Of a DNA stretch of 64,000 bases, positions 12,701 through 24,814 are shown one piece after another. Each line of letters opens with the position of its first letter. Positions within the stretch are counted from its first letter, which is position 1. A model generated the notes under the pieces. It ran no database searches, was not told the DNA's origin, and was given only the letters and a program-made list of their open reading frames with translations. Position numbers and translations under genes: made by a program. The DNA is from Erythrobasidium yunnanense (Eukaryota > Basidiomycota > Cystobasidiomycetes > Erythrobasidiales > Erythrobasidiaceae): assembly GCA_001600175.1 (NCBI GenBank), contig BCJC01000004.1:868001-932000 (forward strand), read 5' to 3'.

Positions 12701-12857
12701 TGTAGGAGGCGCTCCTCACCAGTCAAACTATGGCAGCTACGCCAGCTTCGACTCTTCCCGCAACTCTGCCCAAGGCCAGACCAATAATGCTCAAGACACT
12801 CGCAACACCAGCGCAAAGGATGTCTTTGGTGACAGATACTTCTCTGGCCAGTACTAG
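9731..12857 (+). CDS. DEF1: Def1-like CUE-domain, glutamine-rich protein
   Basis: Resembles fungal Def1, which recruits ubiquitin ligase to stalled RNA polymerase II and helps degrade Rpb1. An N-terminal RG-rich segment (GGAFRGRGRGGFRGRGRP) precedes a CUE-like ubiquitin-binding helix bundle with SIFPQYTDEEILLTVQEANG at roughly residues 70-100. More RGG runs follow, then the SWAQIAR motif seen in Def1 homologues. A long acidic, proline/alanine-rich middle gives way to a low-complexity tail of several hundred residues rich in Gln, Tyr, Gly and Ser. Four introns are inferred (about 10224-10288, 10626-10702, 11568-11625, 12221-12272). The end is FGDRYFSGQY. The assignment rests on domain order and composition, so another CUE/RGG protein is possible. 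Confidence 0.72.
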
Positions 12858-13092
12858 ACTTCTTTGAGTCTATCTAGCTTCGTCTTGCCCTCCTATCTTT
12901 CCCCTCAAAAACTATTAGATAGCCAGCTCTAGTGCAGCCCTCTGTCTCGCATTTTGCGTCAGCAGCACCTCGTTTCTTGGTAGTGCAGCTCCAAAAGTAG
13001 CCTAGAGATCCATGAAATCTCTTCACCCTTCTTCGCGTGCATCTTGAGTTTCTTGACCTTCTTGCTCGTTGCCAATTGACAGGCTCGCGAAC
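12858..13092. other. Short intergenic gap
   Basis: 235 bp between two plus-strand genes. A pyrimidine-rich run precedes the dephospho-CoA kinase start. No other feature was seen. Confidence 0.3.
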
Positions 13093-13885
13093 ATGCTCGT
13101 TGTTGGCCTGACTGGAGGTATAGCATCTGGCAAATCTACTGTATCACGTCTGCTGCAAGATCATGGCCTGCCGTTGGTCGACCTGGATATCGTCGCTCGT
13201 CAAGTCGTAGAGCCAGGTTCACGTACGCTGAAGAAGCTGCGCGCGCACTTTGGCGACGAAATTATATCTAGCAAAGATGGGACATTAGATAGACCTGCGC
13301 TCGGGAAGATCATCTTCAATAACGAAGCCAAAAGGAAGCAGCTCAATGCCATCATGCATCCGGCTATTCGAAGACGACTCGCACGACAGCTACTCATACA
13401 TTGGCTCACTGGTCAGAGACTTGTCGTCGTTGATGCACCTCTGCTCATAGAAGCCGGTCTATGGAAGCTCGCCGGCAAGATTGTCCTTGTTTACTGGTGA
13501 GACATTGGTCGCGACACGAGTACCTACAGCTGATGCTTCCCACAGTTCTGAGCAGCTGCAGCTACAACGTTTGATTGCACGAGCTGGGCCTTCGTCTTCG
13601 GAAGATGATGCGCGCGCCAGGATAGCTTCTCAAGCTCCACTCTCTTCGAAACTCCCATACGCAGACTATGTGATAGACAATTCTGGAGACCTCGCAGAGC
13701 TAGATAGACAAGTCGTGACTGTGGTCAAGAAGCTGCGGAACCAGGTCGCATGGTATACTTGGCTCGCATGCTGGCTCGTCCCACCGATAGGTTTGATAAA
13801 GGGTGCTCTTACAGTTATATGGAGACTATACTTCAAGAAGGTCGGGCAGAGTAGGCAGGAGAGGAAGATCAAGGCGATTTTGTGA
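13093..13885 (+). CDS. CAB5: Dephospho-CoA kinase
   Basis: Last step of coenzyme A synthesis: phosphorylates the 3'-hydroxyl of dephospho-CoA with ATP. Residues 4-18 hold the P-loop (VGLTGGIASGKSTVS), followed by LPLVDLDIVARQVVEPGS with the catalytic Asp and IMHPAIRRRLARQL, the family's conserved HP helix. VVVDAPLLIEAGLWK is the substrate-binding strand. One intron (about 13497-13545) interrupts the region just before EQLQLQRLIARAG, the lid segment. YADYVIDNSGDLAELDRQV is the usual C-terminal match. A hydrophobic tail (TWLACWLVPPIGLIKGALTVIW) may anchor the protein to a membrane, as in yeast Cab5. The first ATG in the frame is used; an upstream TTG is ignored. Confidence 0.93.
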
Positions 13886-13931
13886 GAAGATCTGTCTGTA
13901 CAAGGGGTGTTTACGTGTATACAACGACGAG

Positions 13932-15823
13932 CTATATATCAAAGATTACAGGAACAGGCGGACGGACAGTATTACTCAGAATGTTTGTTCGAGTTCGAGC
14001 GGTTCGAGCGGAAAAAACTAAGTGGAAGAGTGACGATGAGATAACAGCTGCAGGCCTTTCAGCTTCAAGTCCCAGGTTCCAGCTAGTGATACCCTCTCGA
14101 GGTTCCGTAGCTGGTTGAGGCGGGAGGAGCATCGAATGGTGGTAGGCCCCAATTATACTGCCCGCTCGAAGACCCTGACCCTGCGACGTTTCGTGATATT
14201 TCTGCATGAGCTGATTTGCAGAAGGGTATGCAGCCACGACAGGTCTCTTACCTTGGTAAGACTGACTGAAAGACGATGTGCGACTTCTGATGTAAGGCAG
14301 GGCTTGTAACGCAGAGTGAGAAGGTTTGTTGAGACCACATAAACCTGGTACTTACGAGGCAAGATAGTTGCACCCGACAGACTTCCGCGTCTGGAGCGAT
14401 TACCGGGACCGAGACTGACGTTGGCGAAGCTTGACTCAAGAGGCTGCATTTCAGGGCTTGTTTGCGTCCAAGTTGTGCCAGGTGTAAGGTTCTCGACGGG
14501 CGGAAAGCTGAAAGTTGAAGACGCATGCAGGTCAAAATTGACAGGTGATGGCTTGTAGCTACGCCCGGATAGGCTGCCGAAATTGATACTTGTCTGACCG
14601 TCATCGAAAGGCAGCGGTTCTCTCGTCAGTGGAGAAGAAGACAGCGAAGACGGAATGGGCGGCAATTCGAGGAGTGTCCGACGGTTGGATGGGCCTGACG
14701 TTAGGGTCACAGAAGAAGCGAAGTTGGCAGACGCTTGAGCAATATCAGCGAGATATGCAACGACAGCTACAGTATGTGTGGAGCTCACAGCGAGATTGGC
14801 CCGCTTGCAGCGCTGCATGTTTTGATGACGCGCGTCGAGAAGGATTCAAGTAGGAGCTAACCTGCCCGGCTCGACGTCTGCTGCTGCCACGCGAGAATGG
14901 GGATGGCGTATTTCGAGATGGAACCCGATGCTTTTGTGGCAGAGGGAGATGAGATGCATGAGGCACTGCTGCGGGACCTTTGCCCTTGCTACTGGCCTTG
15001 GCGGCTACGGGGACAGCAGCGAAGAGACCCGGGTCGGCTGACCGCATGTCTGCAAAGTTTGACTCAGCCAACCATGTAGCATATTCCCGACACCTTTGCA
15101 AGTTTGTATCTGATGCAATGTTGGACCACAGCACAGGATCGCTCTTAGCATTCAACGCTGATTGAGCTGTTCGCGTCGCTATCGAAGGCGGGAGGTTACG
15201 AGCTTGGTCGAAATTGTGTTGTGCTGGAGCGCAATCTTCGAGCGTCTGCCCGCTACCCGTGTGGCACGCGTTGTTTCTGTCCGTGGTCGTCCTCCAATTC
15301 ATTTGCTGTCTGTTGTAAGCTGTACACGGCATACATTAGTGTTCCATGCGAAATCTGACAGATTCTCAAACGAGGCCAACCCACTTCCGACTACCTTAGC
15401 ATCTGCTGGCATGTGCCGCTCGACAGCTCCATGATACGCCTGCATGGCGCGGTCTCGATCGGCAGGCTTTACCACAACATCATCTGGAATTGAAGCGATT
15501 TCTCGCCATATGACCTCGCCGACTGCCTGCTCGTTGACGAGTTGGTGGGTTCGTGTGTCTTGAAACGTATCAGCCAAGTGACCGATTTCACGAGAATTTG
15601 ATCGCTCACATGGTATCAATCGCTGCATCGCCGCCTTGTGAGCCGCTCGCTGGGCGGCCAACGCTTCTTTTTGACGTTTCACGAGCTCAGCCTCTCGTCG
15701 TTCATATGCCTTCCGCAAAGCAGACAATTCCGCTTTGTGCTGTTCCTTTAAGGCAGCCAGCGTACCCGCGTGCTGCCTCTCCAGATCCTCAGGCGTCTTT
15801 GGAGGTAAACGATGAGCAGACAT
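13932..15823 (-). CDS. Unknown coiled-coil protein
   Basis: Not recognised. The N terminus (MSAHRLPPKTPEDLERQH) runs into a charged Ala/Glu/Lys-rich coiled coil of about 60 residues (LKEQHKAELSALRKAYERRE). The next exon (HQLVNEQAVGEVIWREIA, then PADRDRAMQAYHGAVERH) looks globular and helical. Further exons read NLPPSIATRTAQSALNAK, then WLAESNFADMRSADPGLF, then a Ser/Pro/Arg-rich region. At least five introns are inferred. The 3' end is the weakest part: the final exon reads MQKYHETSQGQGL and may stop anywhere between about 14080 and the stop at 13932. Composition suggests a cytosolic scaffold or cytoskeletal protein, but no family claim is made. It is divergent from the first F-box-like gene. 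Confidence 0.6.
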
Positions 15824-16248
15824 GATGAAGGAGATGCGACAGTAAGTATGGAAAAGAAAAGAAACGAAAGAGAAAAGAACGGATTTCGAGACAGGAAGGC
15901 TAGGCATATGTATTTCTACCATCCTGAATAACCTGCATCTGAAAGTAGAATACGCCAGAAGAACTGCATGTGAAAGGCGTACAGGCAGGCCTACATCTTC
16001 TAGCGCACTAAGCGTATATTGGAATTTTGTTTTCTAGCCCGAACAGCCTACCGCAACGGTGCTGCTGTTGAACAGAGTAGGTTGAAGTGGCTGACTCTCG
16101 CCGTTGGTGGAAGATAGACCTGCGTCGTTCGTTGTGCAGATAGGCGAACGGACATGGGAGATACGGGAAAGGTTTGCTTGCCTCCTCTCATCTGCTCTAT
16201 CCGAGTTATAGACTCTCTCTTTCTACCGCACTCTGAATCAGCATAGAC
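15824..16248. promoter_or_regulatory. Divergent promoter region, coiled-coil / F-box-like gene
   Basis: 425 bp between two opposite start codons. No conserved element or coding exon was recognised; it is read as the promoter area of both genes. Confidence 0.3.
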
Positions 16249-17643
16249 ATGCGCTTCCCTTTGGAGATCATCGAACGCATCGTTGCAGAGCTGGCAGACG
16301 GATTCTGGACAGAGGGCCACGCTACCCTGACGAGGCGCAGCGTACAGCATCTTCAAGCGTAAGACTGTCGACACTGGAGACCACTTCGAATTGACTCGCG
16401 TTGGCTAAGCTTTTCAAACAGGTTCTCGCTCGTCTCGAAGGATTGGCGTCCGGCGGCTCAGCGCTTGCTGTTCGCGAGTCGGAAGCTTAAGTCACACGTA
16501 GAACTCAATGCACGCCTGGAGCGTTGGGCTCCATCTCGCTGCCTTTCGCTCGCCCTGGTCGTGGACAGAGAAAGCTGCCCTGGTCTCGAAGGCATCCTGA
16601 AATACCATCAAAGCGAACTCGCTGCCCGAATGCACGACCTACTATGCTTTTCTCTAGATTCTCGTGACCTCAGACTGTATCGAGATATCGCCCAATTGCT
16701 GCTATCGGCGACACAGCTCCATACCCTCTCCCTCATCTTTAGACCTACTGTACCCGAAGAGCAAGCGCTATGGGATCCCGAAAGGCACTCCTATCATTCC
16801 CAACTAGAAGGTCTGCTATCTATTCTGTTCCGCATGCCAAATCTGCGACATCTGTACCTCGAACAAGCGGCCCTACAAACAAGTCTATCGGTGGCAGACG
16901 TTTCCATGATGCCATCGCCAGTAGCAAATATCACACTTCTCGCTCTAGAAGGCTGCGCACTTGGAGACGCCGAATTGTTGACGCTTATAGGTCCTAATAG
17001 CAGGTTCGGCGGGCCTTTCAGCAAAGCTTCTAGCCGCCCGCTGACATTACCTTCGCCCCGCAGGATCACCTCTCTTATGCTCGCATCACTATTCGGTCCT
17101 TCCGAGGCAGGCTTCTCCACTGCGCTTGCAAGAGTCGCGCCACAGCTGCGGTCCCTCAGCCTGGTCTTGCTGGAGCTTGGCTCTCTCTCATTATCAAGGC
17201 TACAGATGTCGCTGAAAGCCAGAGTGCCAGCGATGGTAGACTACTCTAGGTGTTTACCAAGTATTCTACCTTTCTGCACCGACTTGCGCAAGTTGCAACT
17301 GCTGCGCTTTAAGGTAGCCGCAGCTGATCTGAAAAACATGGAACATCTCTCCGAGCTTTGTCTTGACTTTCCGGACAGTCTGGATCTACCCGATGCCGCC
17401 ATATCAAGATTCGCCTTTCCCGACCAAACCTGGCTACCCAAACTGCAAGTCCTAGATTTAGCTATGAACCCAGCTTATTATGATGAGGATATCTCTGTGT
17501 GGATCCGTGCCCGCAGTCAAGAGCGCGGGATAGTCTATACCGTCGATGCACCGTCGGAGGCATGCTTTGAAGCTGAGCTGCCAGAGGTACCATTAGTCCT
17601 GACTCAGACATTGCAAGATGTTGTTACGCCCGCCAGAATCTAG
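16249..17643 (+). CDS. F-box-like/LRR-type protein, copy 1
   Basis: Exon 1 encodes FPLEIIERIVAELADGFW, an F-box-like helix pair. After one intron (16358-16421, phase 2) the reading frame continues with FSLVSKDWRPAAQRLLFAS, the conserved second half of a fungal F-box. The remaining ~380 residues carry repeated leucine-rich segments such as LHTLSLIF, MPNLRHLYLEQA and LRSLSLVLLELGSLSL, without the strict LRR consensus. F-box proteins of this type bind Skp1 and choose substrates for SCF ubiquitin ligases; the substrate is unknown. It is a tandem paralogue of the next gene, with the same intron position and phase. Confidence 0.72.
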
Positions 17644-18034
17644 ACCCGTCATGTTAAGTCTACAGTTGAAGGTCGACAAGCCAGCTGCATGTCATTTGTG
17701 CACTAGCCTTCGCGCCTATTCGCCCAAGGTTTCTTTCATAGCCACTGCTCAGCTTGCAGGCTTTCAGACAGCCTGCCTACCATTCACGCGCGTTGAAATC
17801 TCCCTTAATGCCTATTTGCGACCTCTCCACTCGCCAACATGCATAATTGGCAGCTGGCCTTCGGACGCGAGCTATTTGGGACGAGCTCACACTAGATCTC
17901 AGCTTCATCATCTCTGGACTGGGCGAGCGACTTTGCACGACTCTCCCTACGCGGCCGCGCCTTTCCCATGAGTCTACGTCAAGTCGAGCTGTTCCCACTT
18001 CAAGCACAAAAAGGCGACTCTGGAGCGCTCCGAC
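17644..18034. other. Gap between the F-box-like paralogues
   Basis: 391 bp. I saw no exon, repeat or RNA gene and no recognisable remnant of a third copy. Confidence 0.3.
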
Positions 18035-19410
18035 ATGAATGCTCTACCACCTGAGATCATCCAGCAGATCGTCTACGCAGCAGCTAGCTGGTTTTGGAGC
18101 ACAGCACACATTGAGTTGGAACGCGATAGCCGATGGGATCTCGCGTCGTAAGATGCTGAATAGCTTGCCGAGGAAGGTTCTGACGTCTTGTCAGCAGCTT
18201 ATCACTCGTTTCGAAAGCCTGGTGCAGTCCAGCGCAGCGCTTGCTGTTTGCGACACGACACTTCCGGCTGCCAGGGCGCTTCGATGCCTTCATGCAAGAA
18301 TGGAGTACATATCGTTGCTTGTCGCTTCAGCTGAGGGTTTCTGGCCCGACATTCGACGAAGGCGGACTCAAACGAGCGCGTCAAGATCAAGTCATGTCTC
18401 GATACCGGGCAGAAATAGCGACAAGACTAGAAGATCTACTGTGCCTCGACATATTTAGCGATGATCTGAGATTGTACAGAGATATCGGCCTTCTCCTGCA
18501 ATCTGCAATCGGCCTGCGAACATTCGGCTATCAGTTTCTCCCAACTCTGCCGAACGATGACGAAAGATGGAATCCGCGCTGGCATGGCGCGTTTTCGAAT
18601 CTGAAGGGCATTCATTCTATCCTGTCCGGCGAATTACGGCATTTGTTCCTGAGCCGCGTAATTCTCGATTTCCAAACCGGAGCTGGTCCATCGCCGGCTC
18701 AGCCTTCACGCAACCTCACTTGTTTCGTTCTGGAGGAATGTCTCATGGGCGATTTGGAGCTGCAGACTTTGCTCAGCTCTGGCACCAGGTAATCAACTGA
18801 GATCAACGGATTGCCGCGAATGCTGACAGAGAGGACCCATGTACGCAGTATAGTCTCCCTCAGCATTGCAGATCTATCCGGTCCTTCTCGATCGGTTTTC
18901 AGCCAAATGCTGTCTTCAATTGGCCCCCAACTGCGATCCTTATGTCTTGTGTGCGACGAGTCAGAGTCCTTCGACGAAGCCGTTATATACGGATATATAT
19001 TGGCGGACCAAGATCACATGGCATCATATCGATCTGCTCTTCCAGGCATCCTAGCAGCCTGCACTCAACTACGCAGCCTGAAGTTGCAAAGGTCTGGACT
19101 CGTAGCGACAGACTTGTCGCCACTCACATCCCTGCAGCACCTGCTCATAGACATTGCAGTCAGTCTTTCTGATCCTTTGTCACCCGTCTCCATCTCCGGT
19201 ATCCGCAACGGCAACTGGCTTCCTCAGTTGCAAAGCCTCACGCTGCTGCTCCTGTACCCTAATCTCTGCCTAAGGGATAGACCTCTTATAGCTCGTACAT
19301 GTCGAGCGAAAGGCATCCTTTATGTCGAACACTTATGGGGCATAGGACGCATGAGTCAGACGGTGTTTAAAGACAGCTTGCCAGACCCTAAATCAGTGGT
19401 AGTGGCTTAA
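18035..19410 (+). CDS. F-box-like/LRR-type protein, copy 2
   Basis: Paralogue of the preceding gene. Exon 1 reads MNALPPEIIQQIVYAAASWF. After a phase-2 intron (about 18137-18194), exon 2 gives LSLVSKAWCSPAQRLLFATR, then RCLSLQLRVSGPTFD, RLEDLLCLDIFSDDLRLYRDI and LRHLFLSRVIL, each with a counterpart in copy 1. A second intron after LQTLLSSGTR leads to exon 3 (SIVSLSIADLSGPSRSVFSQ) and the end at DPKSVVVA. Copy 2 has an extra intron near 18790-18840 where copy 1 reads through LIGPNSRFG and RITSLMLAS. Likely role: an SCF substrate adaptor. The pair is diverged, so the duplication is not recent. Confidence 0.7.
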
Positions 19411-19631
19411 TTGTTCTATCATTAGGCTGTTACATATACTCTCGTGTAGCTTAAGCGCGACCGACATGGCCGTGACCGATATGTGCGTACGTGACGTACA
19501 GCTATTAATAGCTGAGAAGCACAGAACCGAAGCTCTGCTTACTTGAATACTGGTTGACTCTGCTCGCTCTTCACAATTGCTCAATCACCTCTACTTTATT
19601 GCTTTCCCCCAAGGTCGGTTGCTTCCCGATC

Positions 19632-20931
19632 ATGCACGCTCTTATCGTTGGAGCTGGTCTTGCTGGCCCTTGTCTGGCATTGTCACTGGCTAAGCATGGT
19701 ATAAGATCTACCCTGTTTGAGTTACGCCCAGGTCCAAGTGACTCTGGCGGATCCATCAGTCTCGGACCTCACGGCTTGCGAGTTCTCGACAAATACGCTG
19801 GAGTGTATGACCGCGTCAAGGCATCCGGTTACACTTACAGACGCTTCGGTGCATACTCTGAAGAAGGAGAAGCTTTTGGCGAGATCTATGTGGGGGAGAA
19901 AGGAAAGGACGAAGACGAATGCTATCCTGCCGTCCGGATCATGAGGACTTCCTTGCAGAAAGCTCTCATAGGAGCAGTTGAAGATAGGAAGGAGCTGATA
20001 GACATCAAGTGGGGCGTCACTTTGATGCGATTGAAGCAGGACGAGAAGGGTGTGACTGCTTATTTCGAAAACGGCACGCAGGCATCCGGTAAGCAGTCAG
20101 GACACACTCCTCGTTAGATGCTGATTGGACTTTACTCCAGGCGATTTTCTTATCGGCGCTGATGGCATTCATTCGAAAGTCAGGAACCTCGTATTCGGAG
20201 ATTCAGCTCCCAGTCCCGTCTTCAGCGAAAGAATCGTCGTCAATGGCTTTGTCTCGTCCTCCGATATTGTTAAGCCAGCCAATTTCCAACTCCCAGCCTT
20301 CATGTTCACATCAGCCGGGATGTTCATGGCTATTCCCATCGACCCGAGAGGCGAGACGATCGCCTGGGGGATCAATAAGTCGGTAGCTGAGGACAGGACA
20401 AGAGAAGGCTGGCAGGAGTTTGAGAAGTCTGGCGAGGCAGCTCGACTTGCCAAAGGCGACTTCGCATCCATCCAGACTGAACCCGTTAGGTCGATCTTGG
20501 ATAAGTCATCGAACGAGGAAGCAAGGCTTTGGGCACCTTCCTATCTTCCCGAACAGCCTAGCTGGCATAGGGGGAGAGTCTGCTTGATAGGCGACGCGGC
20601 TCATGCTCTTCCGCCCAACGGCATGGGCAGCGGGCTTGCTTTCGAAGACGCAGCTATCTTGACCCGTCTCATCCTAGCCGCAACAGAACGCGCAGGTGCC
20701 AGTGAGGACGCAATCAACTTCGATGCAGTCTTCGCTGCCTTTGAGAAGGTTCGCCGCCCGCGCATCGAGGATGTGAGAAAGGGAAATCCGGTGGCAGGGA
20801 TGGGAAAGCAGTCGGGGCTATGGGTCTGGTACTTCAAGAAGATGGCCATGCGAGCATACTTCTGGTGGAGGAGTGGGTCGCTGGCGCAGACGTCAGATTA
20901 TAACGTAGAGGAGGTCGACATCGCAATCTGA
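19632..20931 (+). CDS. FAD-dependent monooxygenase (salicylate/kynurenine hydroxylase-like)
   Basis: Group A flavoprotein hydroxylase, about 415 residues. The N-terminal dinucleotide motif is ALIVGAGLAGPCLALSLAKH, ending in TLFELRPG. The mid-protein DG motif is DFLIGADGIHSKVRNLVFG, placed directly after the single intron (about 20094-20139). The second FAD/ribose motif is RVCLIGDAAHALPPNGMGSG, followed by LAFEDAAILTRLI. The C-terminal WVWYFKKMAMRAYFWW is aromatic-rich and may contact membrane. It is separated from the gentisate cluster by ten kilobases of unrelated genes, so co-function is not assumed. The ATG at 19632 is chosen because it places the dinucleotide fold at the extreme N terminus, as in the family. 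Confidence 0.88.
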
Positions 20932-21227
20932 GATGTTGGATTGAGTGATTATGACTCAAGGTTCGTTAGGTTGAATTTCAGGCTGGCATCGCTTCTGTAA
21001 GCGAAGTCAGTGAGTGACGAGATAACCAATAGACTCAGCACATTACCTTTAGACCATTCCATTCTGTAGCGATAGACGTTCCAATATAGATGCTAGTTAC
21101 GATAAGTGTCCTTTCGTACTGCAAGCCCTTTAGTGCATTTTTGATTAGCTCACCACCAGGAAACGAGTACACACGTTCTTCGGATCGTCCACTTCTACAC
21201 TTACAAAGCGAACTCACAAACCCGTCT
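20932..21227. other. Convergent 3' gap
   Basis: 296 bp between two converging stop codons. It holds the two 3' ends; nothing else was recognised. Confidence 0.3.
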
Positions 21228-24200
21228 CTATGAAGCATTCGCAGGCTGAAGAGCCTTTTGTGCCAAGCTGACTTTGTCGCCCAGCGACAAAGCGATACCC
21301 TGCGTCTTACTCCTGATTCTGATATGACCTTGCAGCGCGCCATCCTGCTTCTCGATACTCAGATTCGCCAGCGCATCCTCGCCTGCGTATTGTACCAGTC
21401 AGCATGATACAAAGAAGGCTTGATAGCGGGTTGACATACCAAACAAGCTTCTTGCATACATGTTAGCAGACAAGAAGCCGCATTCGCCTTCCAGGGCAGC
21501 ATCTGGCGTAAGACACGACATGTTGGTCGAAGACATGATGTGCTTGAGGTAGACTCGAAGATCGTCGATGGTAGTATTGACATTGACCTTGTTCTCCCAC
21601 TCGAACTCAGTCCACATGCTTCGGAACTGATGAAAGAGATGTCAGCTTGATGCACTCAACTAAGCTCAAGATAGCTTACCTGCGACTCGGTGCAGTAAGC
21701 AGGGTTGATGTAGTCCAGAATATCGATGTGCACATCGTTCAGGACGACGCAGTGGGTATCGCTCGTAGCTGGTCCATCGTAGAAAATATTGCCAAAGATA
21801 ACGCCAGTCTCGGTCGAAGACACCTTGATAGTCGCTTTGATACTCTGGAAGCTATGTGGGCCCAAAGTATACTGCGCGGGGCGTTCCACCAATTTCAGGT
21901 CGCCAAGAGTAGCGAACTCGACGGAAAGGTTTTGTAGAGTCTCGGAAGTCTGATTGACTACCAAGACGTCGAGATTGATATCGAATTGATGGACATTGAC
22001 ATAGGCTTCGGCATATACGGGGTCGCTGAAGCCAGTTAGCTGGACCACACGGCTCAGCTTCGACAGCAGATTCTCGTCTGCTTCCAGAGTGCCTGTTGCC
22101 TTTGTAAGAGCAGTCTCGTACTACAGAAGACAATCAGTAAAGATATCATAAACAGGTGACGTTGAGGTCACCTCATCCACATCACCTCCGGCTTTCTTGG
22201 CGAATTGCCTGAAAGACACGAGATCGTCCGGCTGTACGACAGCAGCTTTCGAGTCTTTCGCCCTCTTCTCGACAGCCTTCTTCTCCTCAGTCTGCACGAT
22301 CCTCGAATAAGCTTTCTGAGTGTCGACAAGGAAGATCTCGCGGATATCTGCTTCTTCAGTAGATTGCGGTTGGAACGCGGCGAGTGATTGCAAGCAGGTG
22401 CTGATTCGCTCTTGACTGTCTTCGTCAATCGGAACAGTCACAAATTGAGATTGACCGACGCGAATGATAGATGTCATGATGAGCATGGCCTGGACATCCG
22501 CAAAAGGTCAGTCAAGATTTTCGACGTGTGTACTCGCATTCTTACCTCAGCACGAAGAGCATTGACGGTCTGGGCATCTCTGCTGTGCTCCGCAAATCTA
22601 AGTACGATCTTTGTAAGGGTTGCAGCCAAGACAGTGGCCGTATAGTAGTCTCCTCCCAAAATAAGTGCTCGAAGAGGTGGTTTCGAGGCATTCTTGACTT
22701 TATCAAGTTGACTTGCAGTATTGCTGTTCGAGTAGACGGTCTCTGTGGCATATGTACCATCCGCAAGTACCCTTGTAGTGGATGTCGCTTTCGGTTTGCT
22801 GCTGCTGTTGTTGGAAGAGCCATTGGGTAGCGAAGCAGCTGCGGCTTCTTCAGCTGCTTGTGCTTCGGCCTCAGCTTGCTCCAGAAGACGCTGCTCAGAT
22901 GCTAGAATAGGGATTTCGCCGAGCACTTTGCGTATCTGCTGCATGGTCTCTTTCATGTCTGCAGATTACTGCGTCAGCATTCCATTCTGAGGTGCTTTCA
23001 AGCTGACAGACGGCTCACCCTTCGAACTGGTTCCGTACTCTCCTACAATCCACAAAGCACCTCTGAACACCTTTCCACTCTTAATCTCGCTGAAAGTCTG
23101 CAGGAGTCTCTCTACGATCGAGCTTCTGAGATCAGGGAAGCGTTCCACGACTTCTCTTACGAAAGAGATGACATCGACGGCTGCCGTATTGTTGCTGTCT
23201 CCAAGGAAATCCATCAAGACGTGAACGACGTTGGATGCTACTTCGCTGAATTTGATGGCGCATGTATGAATAGATTGAATGAGGAGCTGGCGGTATTCGA
23301 GGTTCTGGAAATCAAGCAGCATGTTAGCTCTTTGACCTGCAAACAAGTCTTTGTGTGTAGTCACCTTCTCATATTGGCCATCAAGCGTCTTCTGCAGCTC
23401 TTTCTTGAGGAACAGCACCATCTCCTCTACATTTCTGCTCGAAATCATCTCAAGCGCGATGCCCAATGCTTTCTTCCTAACATCCATATCGGGTGTATTG
23501 ACGACTCTCAGAATATCCATAACGAGTTCATTGAGGACGTGTTCATGTTTTCCTCGCAAGACATCCACTCGGTCAAGGACGAGCAACTTGACGTTGTTGT
23601 CGCTTTCTTTGATAATCAACTCGATAAACCCGCTCGCGGCGGCTTTCACGGCAGCGGGAGCTTGTGTTAAGATGGTGAGCGTCGTCGCGGCTTCGTACTT
23701 GACGCTATTGTTGCTGCTTGTGAGGAGTTCGAAGATGGCGCGGATGTATCGGGCCTTCAAAAGAACGTCACTTTAGCATGAGCGTCAAGTGACACAATGG
23801 AAGCGTAGTCCGACTTACCCGCACGGCACCCTCCGCCTTTACTCCCTCCTTTCTGACAAGCTCGATGACAGCTAGCTGCATAAGCTCATCTGCCGCGACG
23901 AGTGTGTCATAGACATTTTGCACGAAGTAGTCGTATGCCTTGTCCGGTGCAATGGAAATGAGCGTAACAAAGGCGTTTCTCTTGCAAGTCGAGTCTGATT
24001 CTGCTGCCAGGAAAGTATGGATGAGCTCGGGCGCATCTGGAATGAGGTTCTCGTGGAGCTTGTAGATCTGAGAAATGGCGAATACTGCATTCTTGCGGAC
24101 GAAAGAGTGTCGGTGTTCCTGCGAAGCCCAAGCATAGTTAGATTGGCGTGTCTTGCGGAAAGCTAAGAGGGAACAGACAGCCTCACCAGACATGAACGAG

Positions 24201-24814
24201 CTGTGGGAATAAGAGGCTCAAGTAGCTCTGGCTCCCTGATCTTCTGCAAGAATCGTAAAGTCGCTCCTCGAATGTATTCGTTCGGGTGTTGCTGCAGGTC
24301 AGGCACTCGGATTGTCAGGCTTCAAGCGCATACTATGGTCCGCAGCAACGTATAACATACCAGATCATTTCGAATAGCATTGCTGCAAATGAGCGAGCAT
24401 CAGTCCTGGGCTACATGCGAGTGACACGGCGCGCGCCCTCACCAGACGAGAATCATCTCCTGCTTGAGCTTGCCGTTCTCATCGAGCTTTGGGCATATCT
24501 CCCAGTAGAAGTGTAGTAGTTTCTTGATACGCTTGTCCTTTGACGGCAGGACAAACTGGATGCAGGGCATGAGGAGGGATTCCTGTGATTTCCAGAGACA
24601 GCCAGCGCGGTCAGCGAGCGAGCAGCAGACATGGGCCGTGTTCGCGCACGTATGGATTGCCATTGAGCGTCGCTGTGATGATTCTGCGCAGGATTTCGAG
24701 GCGCGTATCGTCTGAGCCTTTCTGCAGGGCCGCCCGCAGGTCGCTGGCTGGCGGGTACTCTACGCCCTCGCTGGGCTCTGCGACGAATGTCCATGCAGAA
24801 GCAGCCGTGGCCAT
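21228..24814 (-). CDS. SEC26: Coatomer subunit beta (beta-COP)
   Basis: COPI coat subunit that coats Golgi-derived retrograde vesicles. The protein starts [20 protein letters not shown] and continues with [20 protein letters not shown] and the adaptin-like HEAT solenoid: [34 protein letters not shown]-type repeats, and [20 protein letters not shown]. The middle has a charged Ala/Glu linker ([17 protein letters not shown]). The C-terminal appendage includes [20 protein letters not shown] and [19 protein letters not shown], and ends in [16 protein letters not shown]. Around ten introns interrupt the gene. Full length is close to the usual ~950 residues. It starts 110 bp from the start of APL5 on the other strand. 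Confidence 0.95.

Noticed and set aside
12157-12816. Long open frames on the minus strand over the Gln-rich tail
   Set aside because: They are antisense shadows of CAG-rich repeats in the Def1-like gene; the reverse complement of Gln codons gives Leu runs without stops.
13069-13092. Earlier start of dephospho-CoA kinase
   Set aside because: The upstream codon is TTG; the ATG at 13093 puts the P-loop right at the N terminus as in the family.
13970-14010. tRNA-like B-box (GTTCGAG repeats)
   Set aside because: Repeated TTCGAG resembles a T-loop, but no cloverleaf partner arms or A-box were found.
4706-20931. Both flavin monooxygenases as one pathway
   Set aside because: They are separated by housekeeping genes over more than 13 kb, so a common pathway is not supported by position.
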